From positions 1-11,645 of the forward strand of contig QMLZ01000076.1 of NCBI GenBank assembly GCA_003646995.1: a stretch of 11,645 bases of DNA. The letters are read 5' to 3'. The DNA is from Deltaproteobacteria bacterium (lineage in GTDB: Bacteria; Desulfobacterota; DSM-4660; Desulfatiglandales; Desulfatiglandaceae). This document shows positions 1-6,286 of the stretch, in pieces. The position numbers were made by a program, and so were the translations under genes. Every line of letters begins with the position of its first letter. Positions within the stretch are counted from its first letter, which is position 1. The notes beneath the pieces are model-generated. The model was not told the DNA's origin, searched no databases, and saw nothing but the letters and a program-made list of their open reading frames with translations.

Positions 1-214
1 GGAGCAGCAGTCCTTCTACAAGATGGGAATCAAAATACTGGTGAAATGGCGCCTTGGATATTTCTCTGAAGAGCAGCGATGGAATCGCAACATAGAAGAC
101 AAGCTTGTTTAGTGGCCCCAGTATCTGTGGAGTTATCAAGCCCCTTTTTCGGGCAAAGGTGCCCAGGAAGATCACCGCGAATAAGGACAGGATAGTATTA
201 ATAACAGAGATCAC
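1..214 (-). CDS. AEC-family transporter, N-terminal part (cut by window edge)
   Basis: The minus-strand reading starts at GTG 212-214 and stays open for 71 codons to the left edge. The peptide begins VISVINTILSLFAVIFLG and continues with ARKRGLITPQILGPLNKLVF, then YVAIPSLLFREIS. A hydrophobic first helix, a short basic turn with RKRGLI, and a helix with LNKLVFYVAIPSLLF are typical of the N-terminus of the auxin efflux carrier (AEC) family of inner-membrane secondary carriers, often annotated as malate or auxin permeases. The substrate cannot be told from this fragment. The start is fixed by an in-frame TAG five codons upstream and by an AGAAGGA ribosome site just before the GTG. Only 34 bases separate it from the stop of the M23 peptidase gene, so the two are probably co-transcribed. 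The rest lies outside the window. Confidence 0.8.
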   Translation of the reverse strand, partial: MISVINTILSLFAVIFLGTFARKRGLITPQILGPLNKLVFYVAIPSLLFREISKAPFHQYFDSHLVEGLLL

Positions 215-248
215 GAGCAGATCCTTCTATGGGACCGCTCAGGAGGAG

Positions 249-1634
249 CTACCCGGCCCCCGTCGTCGCCTTCTTGAGTAACTCAAGCTTCCGGACAACA
301 TTGTCCCTTATCCAATGACCGTCCCACCACTCTATGGGATTAACAAAAATGCCGTTAACCATGACACCAAAGTGCAGATGGTCGCCCCCTGCCAGTCCTG
401 TCTGGCCCGTAGTTCCTATTACCTCGCCCTTTGACACCATTTGATCTTCACTAACTGATATCTGGCTCAAATGGGAGTAAATGGAAGCAAGGCCCTGACC
501 GTGGTCAATGACCACAGTGAGCCCATATATGCCCATCCGCCCAGCAAAAATCACCTTCCCGGTGTTGGCGGCCTGGACCTCGGAATGAGCCAGGGAAGCA
601 AGGTCTACGCCCAGGTGGGTCTGTTCATCTATTTTCTTCCCTTTGTAGTAATAGAGCCTGTGGTCTCCAAAGTATGCCATGGTTGCGGAATTTTTAAGCC
701 GAATCCACTTGCCTTCCCAGAGTTGCTCAGTTCCGGTTTTCTTTCTAAGCTCGAAAAAGGCCCTCGTGTTTTCTCTCCGGAGTTCTCGGTTTATCTTGAG
801 AAACTTTTCCACATCAGACAAGCCCGATTCAAATTGGTAAAAGGAAAAATAAGGGAGCACCTTTGCCAAAAACCTGTCGGTTATGTTTATCCTCTGTGTT
901 CTAAATCTCCGCCTCTTGATACGATAATAAAATCCGGCCTTTGACTCGTTTCCGGCCTTATCCTTCCCCCAAAGATAAAGTTGAGGCCGCTTTTTCACGT
1001 AATAGGGAACCGTGAAATAGCATACATATGCGGTGCTCGGATAATCTTTTCCAGCGGGATAGCCCGGGAAATACATGTTGTCCATGTATACGCCGCTTTG
1101 AACAGTATCAGACGAGGCCTCGTAAACAATGAGGCCGGTGCCCCCAACTGTAATATAATTCATTCGGCTTATCGGCCTGATGGACGGGGGAATTGTGTCC
1201 ACAACCATTTTTTTCTGAATCACGGTGAGATTTCCATCTCCCCCATTTCGGCGTGAATAGTCCCTTACCTCCAGCACAAGTTCTATTGCTCCTTGTCCCA
1301 AGTCAAAGGTTGATGGATCCAGCACGAAGCTCTTTTCGAACTCGTGTTGACCATCCTTATTTAGCAGGCCCTTATAAGGAAACCTCTTATCCAATATGTT
1401 GACTTTTCGGCCTTCTTGCAGGACTTTAATACTCAAGGACTTTAGGCCACTTTTCCTGTCCGCCACCTTGACGTGGAATTCCTTTGGGCCATTTATGTAG
1501 TGTGGAGATGGCTCCAAAGTGGCCGAGGGCCTCTCGCCTTCGAAAATCGCAATGAGAAACCAGGTCAAAGCACCCAAAACCAAGAGTATGATCACAAGCG
1601 CGAGACCAAAACTAAACCTTTTTCCCTTGCCCAT
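249..1634 (-). CDS. Membrane-anchored M23 family metallopeptidase with Ig-like domains
   Basis: Predicted zinc endopeptidase of the M23 (LytM/lysostaphin) family, acting on peptidoglycan cross-bridges in the periplasm. Residue numbers here count from the longest start, ATG at 1652. A basic N-terminus and one hydrophobic segment (about 14-36) look like an uncleaved anchor. Residues about 40-245 look like two beta-rich Ig-like modules: the first is followed by VDTIPPSI at 151-158, and the second ends with DKAGNES at 231-237. The C-terminal M23 domain (about 335-445) has THLGVDLA (H346, D350), YSHLS (H394) and GDHLHFG (H425, H427), so the full metal and catalytic set is present and it should be active, not a degenerate activator. 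The chosen start (seventh residue, ATG 1634) has GAGG nine bases upstream; the ATGs at 1652 and 1649 have only GGA almost touching them. The AEC transporter gene follows 34 bases downstream. Confidence 0.88.
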   Translation of the reverse strand: MGKGKRFSFGLALVIILLVLGALTWFLIAIFEGERPSATLEPSPHYINGPKEFHVKVADRKSGLKSLSIKVLQEGRKVNILDKRFPYKGLLNKDGQHEFEKSFVLDPSTFDLGQGAIELVLEVRDYSRRNGGDGNLTVIQKKMVVDTIPPSIRPISRMNYITVGGTGLIVYEASSDTVQSGVYMDNMYFPGYPAGKDYPSTAYVCYFTVPYYVKKRPQLYLWGKDKAGNESKAGFYYRIKRRRFRTQRINITDRFLAKVLPYFSFYQFESGLSDVEKFLKINRELRRENTRAFFELRKKTGTEQLWEGKWIRLKNSATMAYFGDHRLYYYKGKKIDEQTHLGVDLASLAHSEVQAANTGKVIFAGRMGIYGLTVVIDHGQGLASIYSHLSQISVSEDQMVSKGEVIGTTGQTGLAGGDHLHFGVMVNGIFVNPIEWWDGHWIRDNVVRKLELLKKATTGAG

Positions 1635-1706
1635 ACTAGAAGACCTCATCATTCCGGTTGATTTGTGACCTTGTATGGATTATTTTCACCATGTTTGCGC
1701 GAGCCT

Positions 1707-1738
1707 TTGAACATAACAGGTAATCCTCATAAATTCAA
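1707..1738. promoter_or_regulatory. Candidate divergent promoters sharing one 32-bp stretch
   Basis: The intergenic region between the M23 gene and the TIGR00725 gene holds a face-to-face pair of sigma-70-like elements. On the plus strand, TTGAAC (1707-1712) is 17 bases from TAAATT (1730-1735). On the minus strand, TTGAAT (1733-1738) is 17 bases from TATGTT (1710-1715). Each -35 overlaps the -10 of the opposite promoter, and the stretch is flanked by TTGAA and TTCAA. The matches are moderate (four of six at most positions), so this is a candidate only. Confidence 0.3.
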
Positions 1739-1784
1739 ATATTTTCCATCATCAAAACAATCGAATGGAAGGTGAGCACAGGCA

Positions 1785-2252
1785 ATGAAAAGACCATTAC
1801 ATGTGGGCGTGATAGGAGCGGGAGCCTGTGACAGCGAAACCTATGCACTGGCTCAAGAGGTTGGGCGAAAGATTGCCGAAAAGGGATGGGTGCTCATATG
1901 TGGTGGACTGAGTGGAGTCATGGAAGCTGCCGCCCGGGGCTGTGTCGAGGCTGGTGGAACCAGTGTGGGCATCCTCCCTGGGCTTAAGGCCTCCGAAGCC
2001 AACCCATTCATACGTATTCCTATCCCCACTGGCCTGGGAGAGGCCAGAAACGTGCTGGTAGTACGGGCCAGCGAAGCCCTTGTGGCTGTTTCCGGAGGAT
2101 ATGGCACCCTTTCTGAAATTGCACTTGCCCTGAAGACAGGGAAACCTGTTATCGGCCTTAAAACATGGCCCAACATTGAACATGTGCAATACGCGGAAAC
2201 AACCGCACGCGCCGTGGAGCTAGTGGAAAAGGCTCTGGGCGACATTTCCTAG
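1785..2252 (+). CDS. TIGR00725 family protein (LOG/DprA-like Rossmann fold)
   Basis: A 155-residue single-domain protein of the TIGR00725 group, related to the LOG/'lysine decarboxylase-like' Rossmann fold superfamily. Visible features are an N-terminal nucleotide-binding-like strand and turn (VGVIGAGACD, residues 7-16), CGGLSGVMEAAARG at about 39-52, GLGEARNVLVVRASEALVAV at about 83-102, and SGGYGTLSEIALAL, which matches the conserved PGGxGT-E signature of LOG proteins with Ser in place of the first Pro. LOG enzymes release cytokinin bases from nucleotides, but TIGR00725 members have no settled function, so an activity on nucleotides or phosphoribosyl compounds is only an inference. The start has AAGGTGAG eight bases upstream. 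It stands alone: divergent from the M23 gene and convergent with mtaD, 27 bases apart. Confidence 0.85.
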   Translation: MKRPLHVGVIGAGACDSETYALAQEVGRKIAEKGWVLICGGLSGVMEAAARGCVEAGGTSVGILPGLKASEANPFIRIPIPTGLGEARNVLVVRASEALVAVSGGYGTLSEIALALKTGKPVIGLKTWPNIEHVQYAETTARAVELVEKALGDIS

Positions 2253-2279
2253 GTCCCTTCCGGTCGGGTAATTCAAAGC

Positions 2280-3611
2280 CTATACCGAGATCTTGTTCGC
2301 AATCTTGTTGACGTTCCAAAACACCTCTTCGACGTCCACTGTTACGATCTCTCGATTACGCATTATGACCTTGCCGTTTATTATTACATCCCTGGCATCC
2401 CCACCCTTGGCTGAATAGACTAGGGTTGAAACCGGATCATACAATGGTTGGAGGTGTGGTTTACCTAAATCGACAATGATAATATCCGCTCGCTTCCCCA
2501 CTTCTATGCTGCCGATTTCCTTGCCTAGGCCGAGGGCCTTGGCACCTTCAGAGGTTGCGAGTTTAAGGGCAGTTCCCGCAGCGAGGCTCGTGGGATCACC
2601 GCTGGCCACCTTGCTTAGTTTTGCGGCGGTATCCATTTCACCAAACATGTCAAGATCATTGTTCGACGCGCACCCGTCCGTGCCAAGCCCGACCACGATG
2701 CCTGCACTGAGCAATTCCCGAACGGGACACACCCCTGATGCCAACTTCATGTTGCTTTGGGGGCAGTGTACTACGGCAACTTGCCGTTCACTGAGAAGGC
2801 CCATCTCATGATCGTCCACATGCACGCAATGTATAGCAATCAATGTTTCATTGAGGATCCCAAGCCGCTCAAGGTAATGGACGGGTCTCATCCCTTTCTG
2901 GGCCACAACCGAGTCAACTTCATCCAAAGTCTCAGCAAGATGAATTTGCATGGGAACACCGTTAGACAGGCACAGTTCCATTGCCCCCTGCAAGGTTTTC
3001 TCTGAGCAGGTTACAGGGCTATGGCAAAATATTGATGGGGTAAGGAGCGTGGATATGCCTCTCCACCTTTCAACAAACTCCTTGGCAACCGCGAGGTTCT
3101 TTTCCGGCTTTGGAACTCCCGGAGCCGGAAAGTCAATGACTCCTTGCGCCACCAACCCGCGAATCCCGATCTTTTGTGCCGCTTCAAGTGTTTTCTCCTG
3201 GAAAAAATATCCGTCCGAGAAGCATGTGGTCCCTGATGAAATCATTTCTACAAAGGCCAACATTGCCCCCCAGTAGACGTTTTCAGGGGAGAGGTAGCGC
3301 GCCTCTGCCGGAAAAATCTTTTCAAATAGCCACTGCTTTAGGGGCATGTCGTCGGCCAGCCCCCTGAACAGGGTCATAGCGGCATGGCAGTGGGCATTAA
3401 TCAGTCCGGGCATCACCAAGCAGCCTCTAGCATCAATGAACTCATGTGCCCCATAACCGCTGATCTCTTGCGCAGGACGGATAGATTCTATTCTTCCTTC
3501 TCTTATAAGTACTTCCACCTCATTCAGCACGGGTTGCCTCGGAGACATGGTAATCAGTTTTTCGGCCCTGATGATTAGATCGGCCCGTACGGTCGTGTTT
3601 TTGCTTGACAT
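2280..3611 (-). CDS. mtaD: 5-methylthioadenosine/S-adenosylhomocysteine deaminase (amidohydrolase)
   Basis: A 443-residue metal-dependent amidohydrolase of the MtaD/TrzN branch. It should deaminate S-methyl-5'-thioadenosine and/or S-adenosylhomocysteine to the inosine derivatives in the cytoplasm, clearing products that inhibit methyltransferases and polyamine synthesis. A small beta-sandwich formed by both ends surrounds a TIM barrel. Metal and catalytic residues are visible: NAHCH (H74, H76), IHLAET (H224, E227), AIHCVHVDD (H261), HCPQSNMKLASG (282-293) and GTDGCASNNDLDMFGEM (D312). The SNN-L-MF-EM run after the Asp is characteristic of this branch as opposed to guanine or cytosine deaminases. 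Substrate choice between MTA, SAH and adenosine cannot be told from sequence. The start has AAGGA nine bases upstream. It is monocistronic, divergent from the DUF1015 gene, with a palindrome in the shared upstream region. Confidence 0.87.
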   Translation of the reverse strand: MSSKNTTVRADLIIRAEKLITMSPRQPVLNEVEVLIREGRIESIRPAQEISGYGAHEFIDARGCLVMPGLINAHCHAAMTLFRGLADDMPLKQWLFEKIFPAEARYLSPENVYWGAMLAFVEMISSGTTCFSDGYFFQEKTLEAAQKIGIRGLVAQGVIDFPAPGVPKPEKNLAVAKEFVERWRGISTLLTPSIFCHSPVTCSEKTLQGAMELCLSNGVPMQIHLAETLDEVDSVVAQKGMRPVHYLERLGILNETLIAIHCVHVDDHEMGLLSERQVAVVHCPQSNMKLASGVCPVRELLSAGIVVGLGTDGCASNNDLDMFGEMDTAAKLSKVASGDPTSLAAGTALKLATSEGAKALGLGKEIGSIEVGKRADIIIVDLGKPHLQPLYDPVSTLVYSAKGGDARDVIINGKVIMRNREIVTVDVEEVFWNVNKIANKISV

Positions 3612-3635
3612 AATTTTCTATCCTTTCCGATAATG

Positions 3636-3653
3636 TTAGTTTTACAAAACTAA
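3636..3653. promoter_or_regulatory. Perfect 18-bp palindrome, candidate operator
   Basis: TTAGTTTT-AC-AAAACTAA is a perfect inverted repeat of 8 bases with a 2-base centre. It lies 25 bases upstream of the mtaD start codon and 68 bases upstream of the DUF1015 gene start, in a 110-bp divergent intergenic region. Its size and symmetry fit an operator for a dimeric helix-turn-helix repressor. No regulator gene is next to it and I do not recognise the motif. A stem with a 2-base loop makes an RNA hairpin role unlikely. I found no strong -35/-10 pair overlapping it. Confidence 0.4.
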
Positions 3654-3721
3654 TCCCCACAAATGCCTTAGGCGTTACAAGCGGCGGATCATTGTGAATC
3701 TTTTGTGAGAAAAAGGCGATC

Positions 3722-5077
3722 ATGGCAGTTGTCAGACCCTTTAGAGGACTTACATATAATTTTAGTCTGGCGCAAGAATTTTCGAAACTCGTCGCGCCTC
3801 CCTATGATGTTATTTCGGAGGACCAACAAGAGCGGTATTATCAAGCCCACCCAAACAATGTAATAAGGCTTATCCTTGGCAAGAAAAAGACCGGTGATAC
3901 CGATCTGGACAACCGGTATACAAGGGCTGCCGATTACTTGCGCAGATGGGAGTCTGACGGTTTGATTGTGAGGGCAAGTGAGCCAGCAATATATCTGACC
4001 TCCCTTACTTATCGTCCCCAGGACGGTGATCGGGAAAGAACCAGATGGGGATTCATTGCGCTCACGCGCATAGAAGAGGAAGACTCAGGTGTCATTCTCC
4101 CTCACGAACGAACCTTTTCTGCTCACAAGGATGACCGGCTCAAGCTGCTGAGGACTTGCAACACTCAATTCAGCCAGATATTCGGCCTGTATGAAGACGA
4201 ACCCAATGAAATTCTCGAGGCATGCAAGGAATACGCGGACCAAGAGCCTGTCATATCGTTTCAATTTGAGGACGGCACCGCGCATTCAATGTGGATTCTT
4301 AAAAACCCTTCCCTATTTCGAAAGGTGTCGAGAGGCATGAGGGACAAGACAATTTTCATCGCTGACGGGCACCATAGATATGAGACCTCCAGGAACTTTA
4401 GAAATATTATGAGGGCCAGGTACGGCAGGCGAAATCCCGATAGATCATACGAATTCGTTATGATGTACCTAACCAATATGAATGATGAGGGACTCACCAT
4501 ACTTCCCTCTCATCGCCTTATCCGATGGGTCCCTGACTTCAACCTCCATTCCTTTCTTGAAAAGGCAAGCACATGGTTCAACATTGATGAGCAGCCCTTC
4601 GGCGAAGCCGATTACCATGAAAAGGCCCGCGCCATTGAAAGGCAATTGGCCACGCTGGGCAAGGGCCGGAGCGTTATTGGCTTTTACCCAAGCGGAAGCA
4701 ACTCTTGGTATGTAATGACATTGAGAGAGGAAAAGCGAAAGCTGATGGGAGACGACTTACACCCTTCCTTGAAGCAGTTGGACGTTCTTGTCCTGTCTCG
4801 CTTTTTGTTCCAAAAGGCCTTGGGCTTTTCGCGGGACCAGCTCGACGATGAAGAAAATTTCCATTACCAGAGCAGCCTTATTCAGGCACTCGCTTCCGTG
4901 GACAGCGGTAATCACCAAATGGCCTTTTTCCTCAACCCTACCAAGATGGAACAGGTGAAGGAAGTCGCCCGAAACTTCCTGGTAATGCCCAGAAAATCCA
5001 CCTATTTTTATCCCAAGGTCATCACCGGACTGGTTTTCAATAAGATAGACCCCCATGAAACAATTGAAGCATTTTGA
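3722..5077 (+). CDS. DUF1015 family protein, function unknown
   Basis: A 451-residue full-length member of the DUF1015 family, probably cytoplasmic (no signal peptide or membrane segment). Conserved blocks in order: RPFRGLTYN (5-13) and LVAPPYDVIS (23-32) at the N-terminus; PHERTFSAHKDDRL (about 126-139); FIADGHHRYETS (about 211-222), rich in possible metal or phosphate ligands; MMYLTNMNDEGLTILPSHRLI (about 246-266); and a C-terminal MPRKSTYFYPKV block. The pattern of conserved His, Asp, Glu and Arg suggests an enzyme, but I know of no established reaction. Family members often occur near serine biosynthesis genes in some anaerobes; this is recollection only, and no such gene is present here. 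The start has AAGG five bases upstream. The last 23 bases overlap the start of the methyltransferase gene, which points to translational coupling. Confidence 0.88.
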   Translation: MAVVRPFRGLTYNFSLAQEFSKLVAPPYDVISEDQQERYYQAHPNNVIRLILGKKKTGDTDLDNRYTRAADYLRRWESDGLIVRASEPAIYLTSLTYRPQDGDRERTRWGFIALTRIEEEDSGVILPHERTFSAHKDDRLKLLRTCNTQFSQIFGLYEDEPNEILEACKEYADQEPVISFQFEDGTAHSMWILKNPSLFRKVSRGMRDKTIFIADGHHRYETSRNFRNIMRARYGRRNPDRSYEFVMMYLTNMNDEGLTILPSHRLIRWVPDFNLHSFLEKASTWFNIDEQPFGEADYHEKARAIERQLATLGKGRSVIGFYPSGSNSWYVMTLREEKRKLMGDDLHPSLKQLDVLVLSRFLFQKALGFSRDQLDDEENFHYQSSLIQALASVDSGNHQMAFFLNPTKMEQVKEVARNFLVMPRKSTYFYPKVITGLVFNKIDPHETIEAF

Positions 5078-5786
5078 CAAAGTACAAGTCAGGAACGGTG
5101 AATCCATAGATTCCTTTTTGGATGGGAGGCTGCGCCTAATTCAATCTAAATCAGGATATCGATTTTCCATTGATGCGGTATTTCTCGCCGAGTTTGCCAC
5201 AGTGAAAAAAGGCGATGTAATAGTTGAATTGGGGACAGGTTGCGGGGTCATCCTAATGATTTTGAGTACTAGGGAAGAAATAAGCCACGCCATTGGGATC
5301 GAGATCCAAGAAGAGTTAGCAAGCCAGGCCATTAGGAATGCCATGTTAAACAACTTCACAGCCAGGGTCTCCATTGTTAGGGCAGACCTTCGGTCCTGTC
5401 CTCTCATGCCCGGGTGCGCAGACTTAGTCATTTGCAACCCGCCCTACCGTAAGCCGAGAAGCGGGCGGCTCAACCCTGACTTACAGAAGGCTATAGCCAG
5501 GCACGAGATTATGGCCTCTCTGCAAGACATTATCCGTGCTGCCAGATCACTCTTGAAGGTGAAGGGCAGGTTTACCATTATTTACCCTGCAGAGCGCCTA
5601 GCACATGTCATCTCCCAGCTGCGCAAGTTCCAACTGGAGCCTAAGCGCATCCGTATTCAGTATCCTACCCTGAAATCCAATGCCAAGCTCGTGCTGATTG
5701 AAGCCATACTCGGTGGAAGGCCCGGACTGCACATTGAGCCTCCTTTGATGGGTCAGGGCGACTATTCCATAATCCCTCACGGATAG
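5055..5786 (+). CDS. TrmN6-like SAM-dependent methyltransferase (tRNA1(Val) A37-N6 type)
   Basis: A 243-residue class I methyltransferase of the TrmN6/YfiC-like (COG4123) group. E. coli TrmN6 methylates N6 of adenine 37 in tRNA-Val; related proteins are often assigned this role without proof. The N-terminal SIDSFLDGRLRLIQ (18-30) followed by GYRFSIDAVFLAEF (34-47) is diagnostic for the group. SAM motif I is ELGTGCGV (58-65), the acidic end of the second strand is GIEIQEE (81-87), and the catalytic NPPY, typical of N6-adenine and N-methyl transferases, is at 128-131, followed by RKPRSGRLNP. The start overlaps the end of the DUF1015 gene by 23 bases and has no clear ribosome site, so translation is probably coupled to the upstream gene. 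It converges on the dciA-like gene with 24 bases between. Confidence 0.82.
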   Translation: MKQLKHFDKVQVRNGESIDSFLDGRLRLIQSKSGYRFSIDAVFLAEFATVKKGDVIVELGTGCGVILMILSTREEISHAIGIEIQEELASQAIRNAMLNNFTARVSIVRADLRSCPLMPGCADLVICNPPYRKPRSGRLNPDLQKAIARHEIMASLQDIIRAARSLLKVKGRFTIIYPAERLAHVISQLRKFQLEPKRIRIQYPTLKSNAKLVLIEAILGGRPGLHIEPPLMGQGDYSIIPHG

Positions 5787-5810
5787 GCTGACAGGGCGTT
5801 GCCCAAGTTA

Positions 5811-6137
5811 TCACTTTGCCCGACCATTAGGCGTCAATAATTGAAATCGTATAGCTCTAACGGTTTCCCTGCCGAGTCTATGGTTAAGTTTCTGTCTCAT
5901 ATCCTCGGCCATGAACCTGAGCTGTTGAAGCCATATGGGCTGCCTGACGCCAACGGTTAAAACTCCGTCTTTAAGCAAGGTGGGCCGAGCGTTGCAAGCT
6001 ATGGTAGGGCCTACCATCTCCTCCCAAATCTCCCATATCTCCCCGTCCCTCAGGTCAAAAGGCAGGCCCTGAGGACCGGAAAGCGATGCCAGTATTTCCC
6101 CGATAGATTCCAGTGTTTTGCTGCCATCTTTCTCCAT
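5811..6137 (-). CDS. DciA-like protein (DUF721 domain)
   Basis: A 108-residue protein of the DUF721/DciA family. DciA loads the replicative helicase DnaB in bacteria that lack DnaC/DnaI, so the likely role is at replication initiation. The family pattern is clear: KTLESIGEILASL near the N-terminus, then IWEIWEEMVGPTIACNARP (about 34-52), LLKDGVLTVGVRQPIWLQQL (54-73) and KLNHRLGRETVRAIRF (83-98). The reading frame stays open upstream to 6401 but that extension is out of character for the family and overlaps hflK, so the start is ATG 6137. The only SD-like sequence (GAAGG) sits 3 bases from the ATG, too close to be ideal. Short DUF721 proteins vary, and a direct DnaB link has been shown only for some, so the functional call is by family. 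Confidence 0.8.
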   Translation of the reverse strand: MEKDGSKTLESIGEILASLSGPQGLPFDLRDGEIWEIWEEMVGPTIACNARPTLLKDGVLTVGVRQPIWLQQLRFMAEDMRQKLNHRLGRETVRAIRFQLLTPNGRAK

Positions 6138-6144
6138 GCCCTTC

Positions 6145-6173
6145 AAATTAGGTTTTTGATAGCTTCGTGTCAA
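6145..6173 (-). promoter_or_regulatory. Candidate promoter for the dciA-like gene, possibly leaderless
   Basis: On the minus strand a perfect TTGACA (6173-6168) is followed after 17 bases by TAATTT (6150-6145). The -35 is ideal and the -10 is weak (three of six). The expected transcription start is about 6138, directly before the ATG at 6137, so the message would have almost no leader. No better -10 at the right distance was seen. Confidence 0.35.
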
Positions 6174-6191
6174 TACAATAGATTTATTATC

Positions 6192-6223
6192 CCCTTGACG
6201 GGCCAGTGGTTTCCCTATATCCT
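6192..6223 (+). promoter_or_regulatory. Candidate hflK promoter; sigma-32-like and sigma-70-like readings
   Basis: CCCTTGAC (6192-6199), 13 bases, then CCCTATAT (6213-6220) resembles the sigma-32 heat-shock consensus (CCCTTGAA, 13-17 bases, CCCCATTT). The same stretch can be read as a sigma-70 promoter: TTGACG (6195-6200), 17 bases, TATCCT (6218-6223). It lies about 65 bases upstream of the hflK start and faces it. A promoter here is likely; which sigma factor reads it is an inference. Confidence 0.5.
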
Positions 6224-6286
6224 CAAACTTCAAGCGGACCAAAAGAGTAAGAAAAAGGACTGCACTGAGAGGGAAGGAGAGAACAT

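Noticed and set aside
471..1256. Plus-strand open frames opposite the M23 peptidase gene
   Set aside because: They lie antisense to a gene with clear M23 motifs and have no ribosome sites or recognisable domains.
3662..3673. GCCTTAGGC mini-palindrome upstream of the DUF1015 gene
   Set aside because: Four-base arms are expected by chance in a region this long.
3612..3723. Minus-strand open frame from 3723 through the mtaD upstream region
   Set aside because: It is out of frame with mtaD, has no ribosome site, overlaps the start of mtaD and the palindrome, and the peptide resembles nothing.
5787..5810. Possible terminator GGGC-GTT-GCCC between the converging methyltransferase and dciA-like genes
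   Set aside because: The stem is only 4 bp and has no T-run on either strand.
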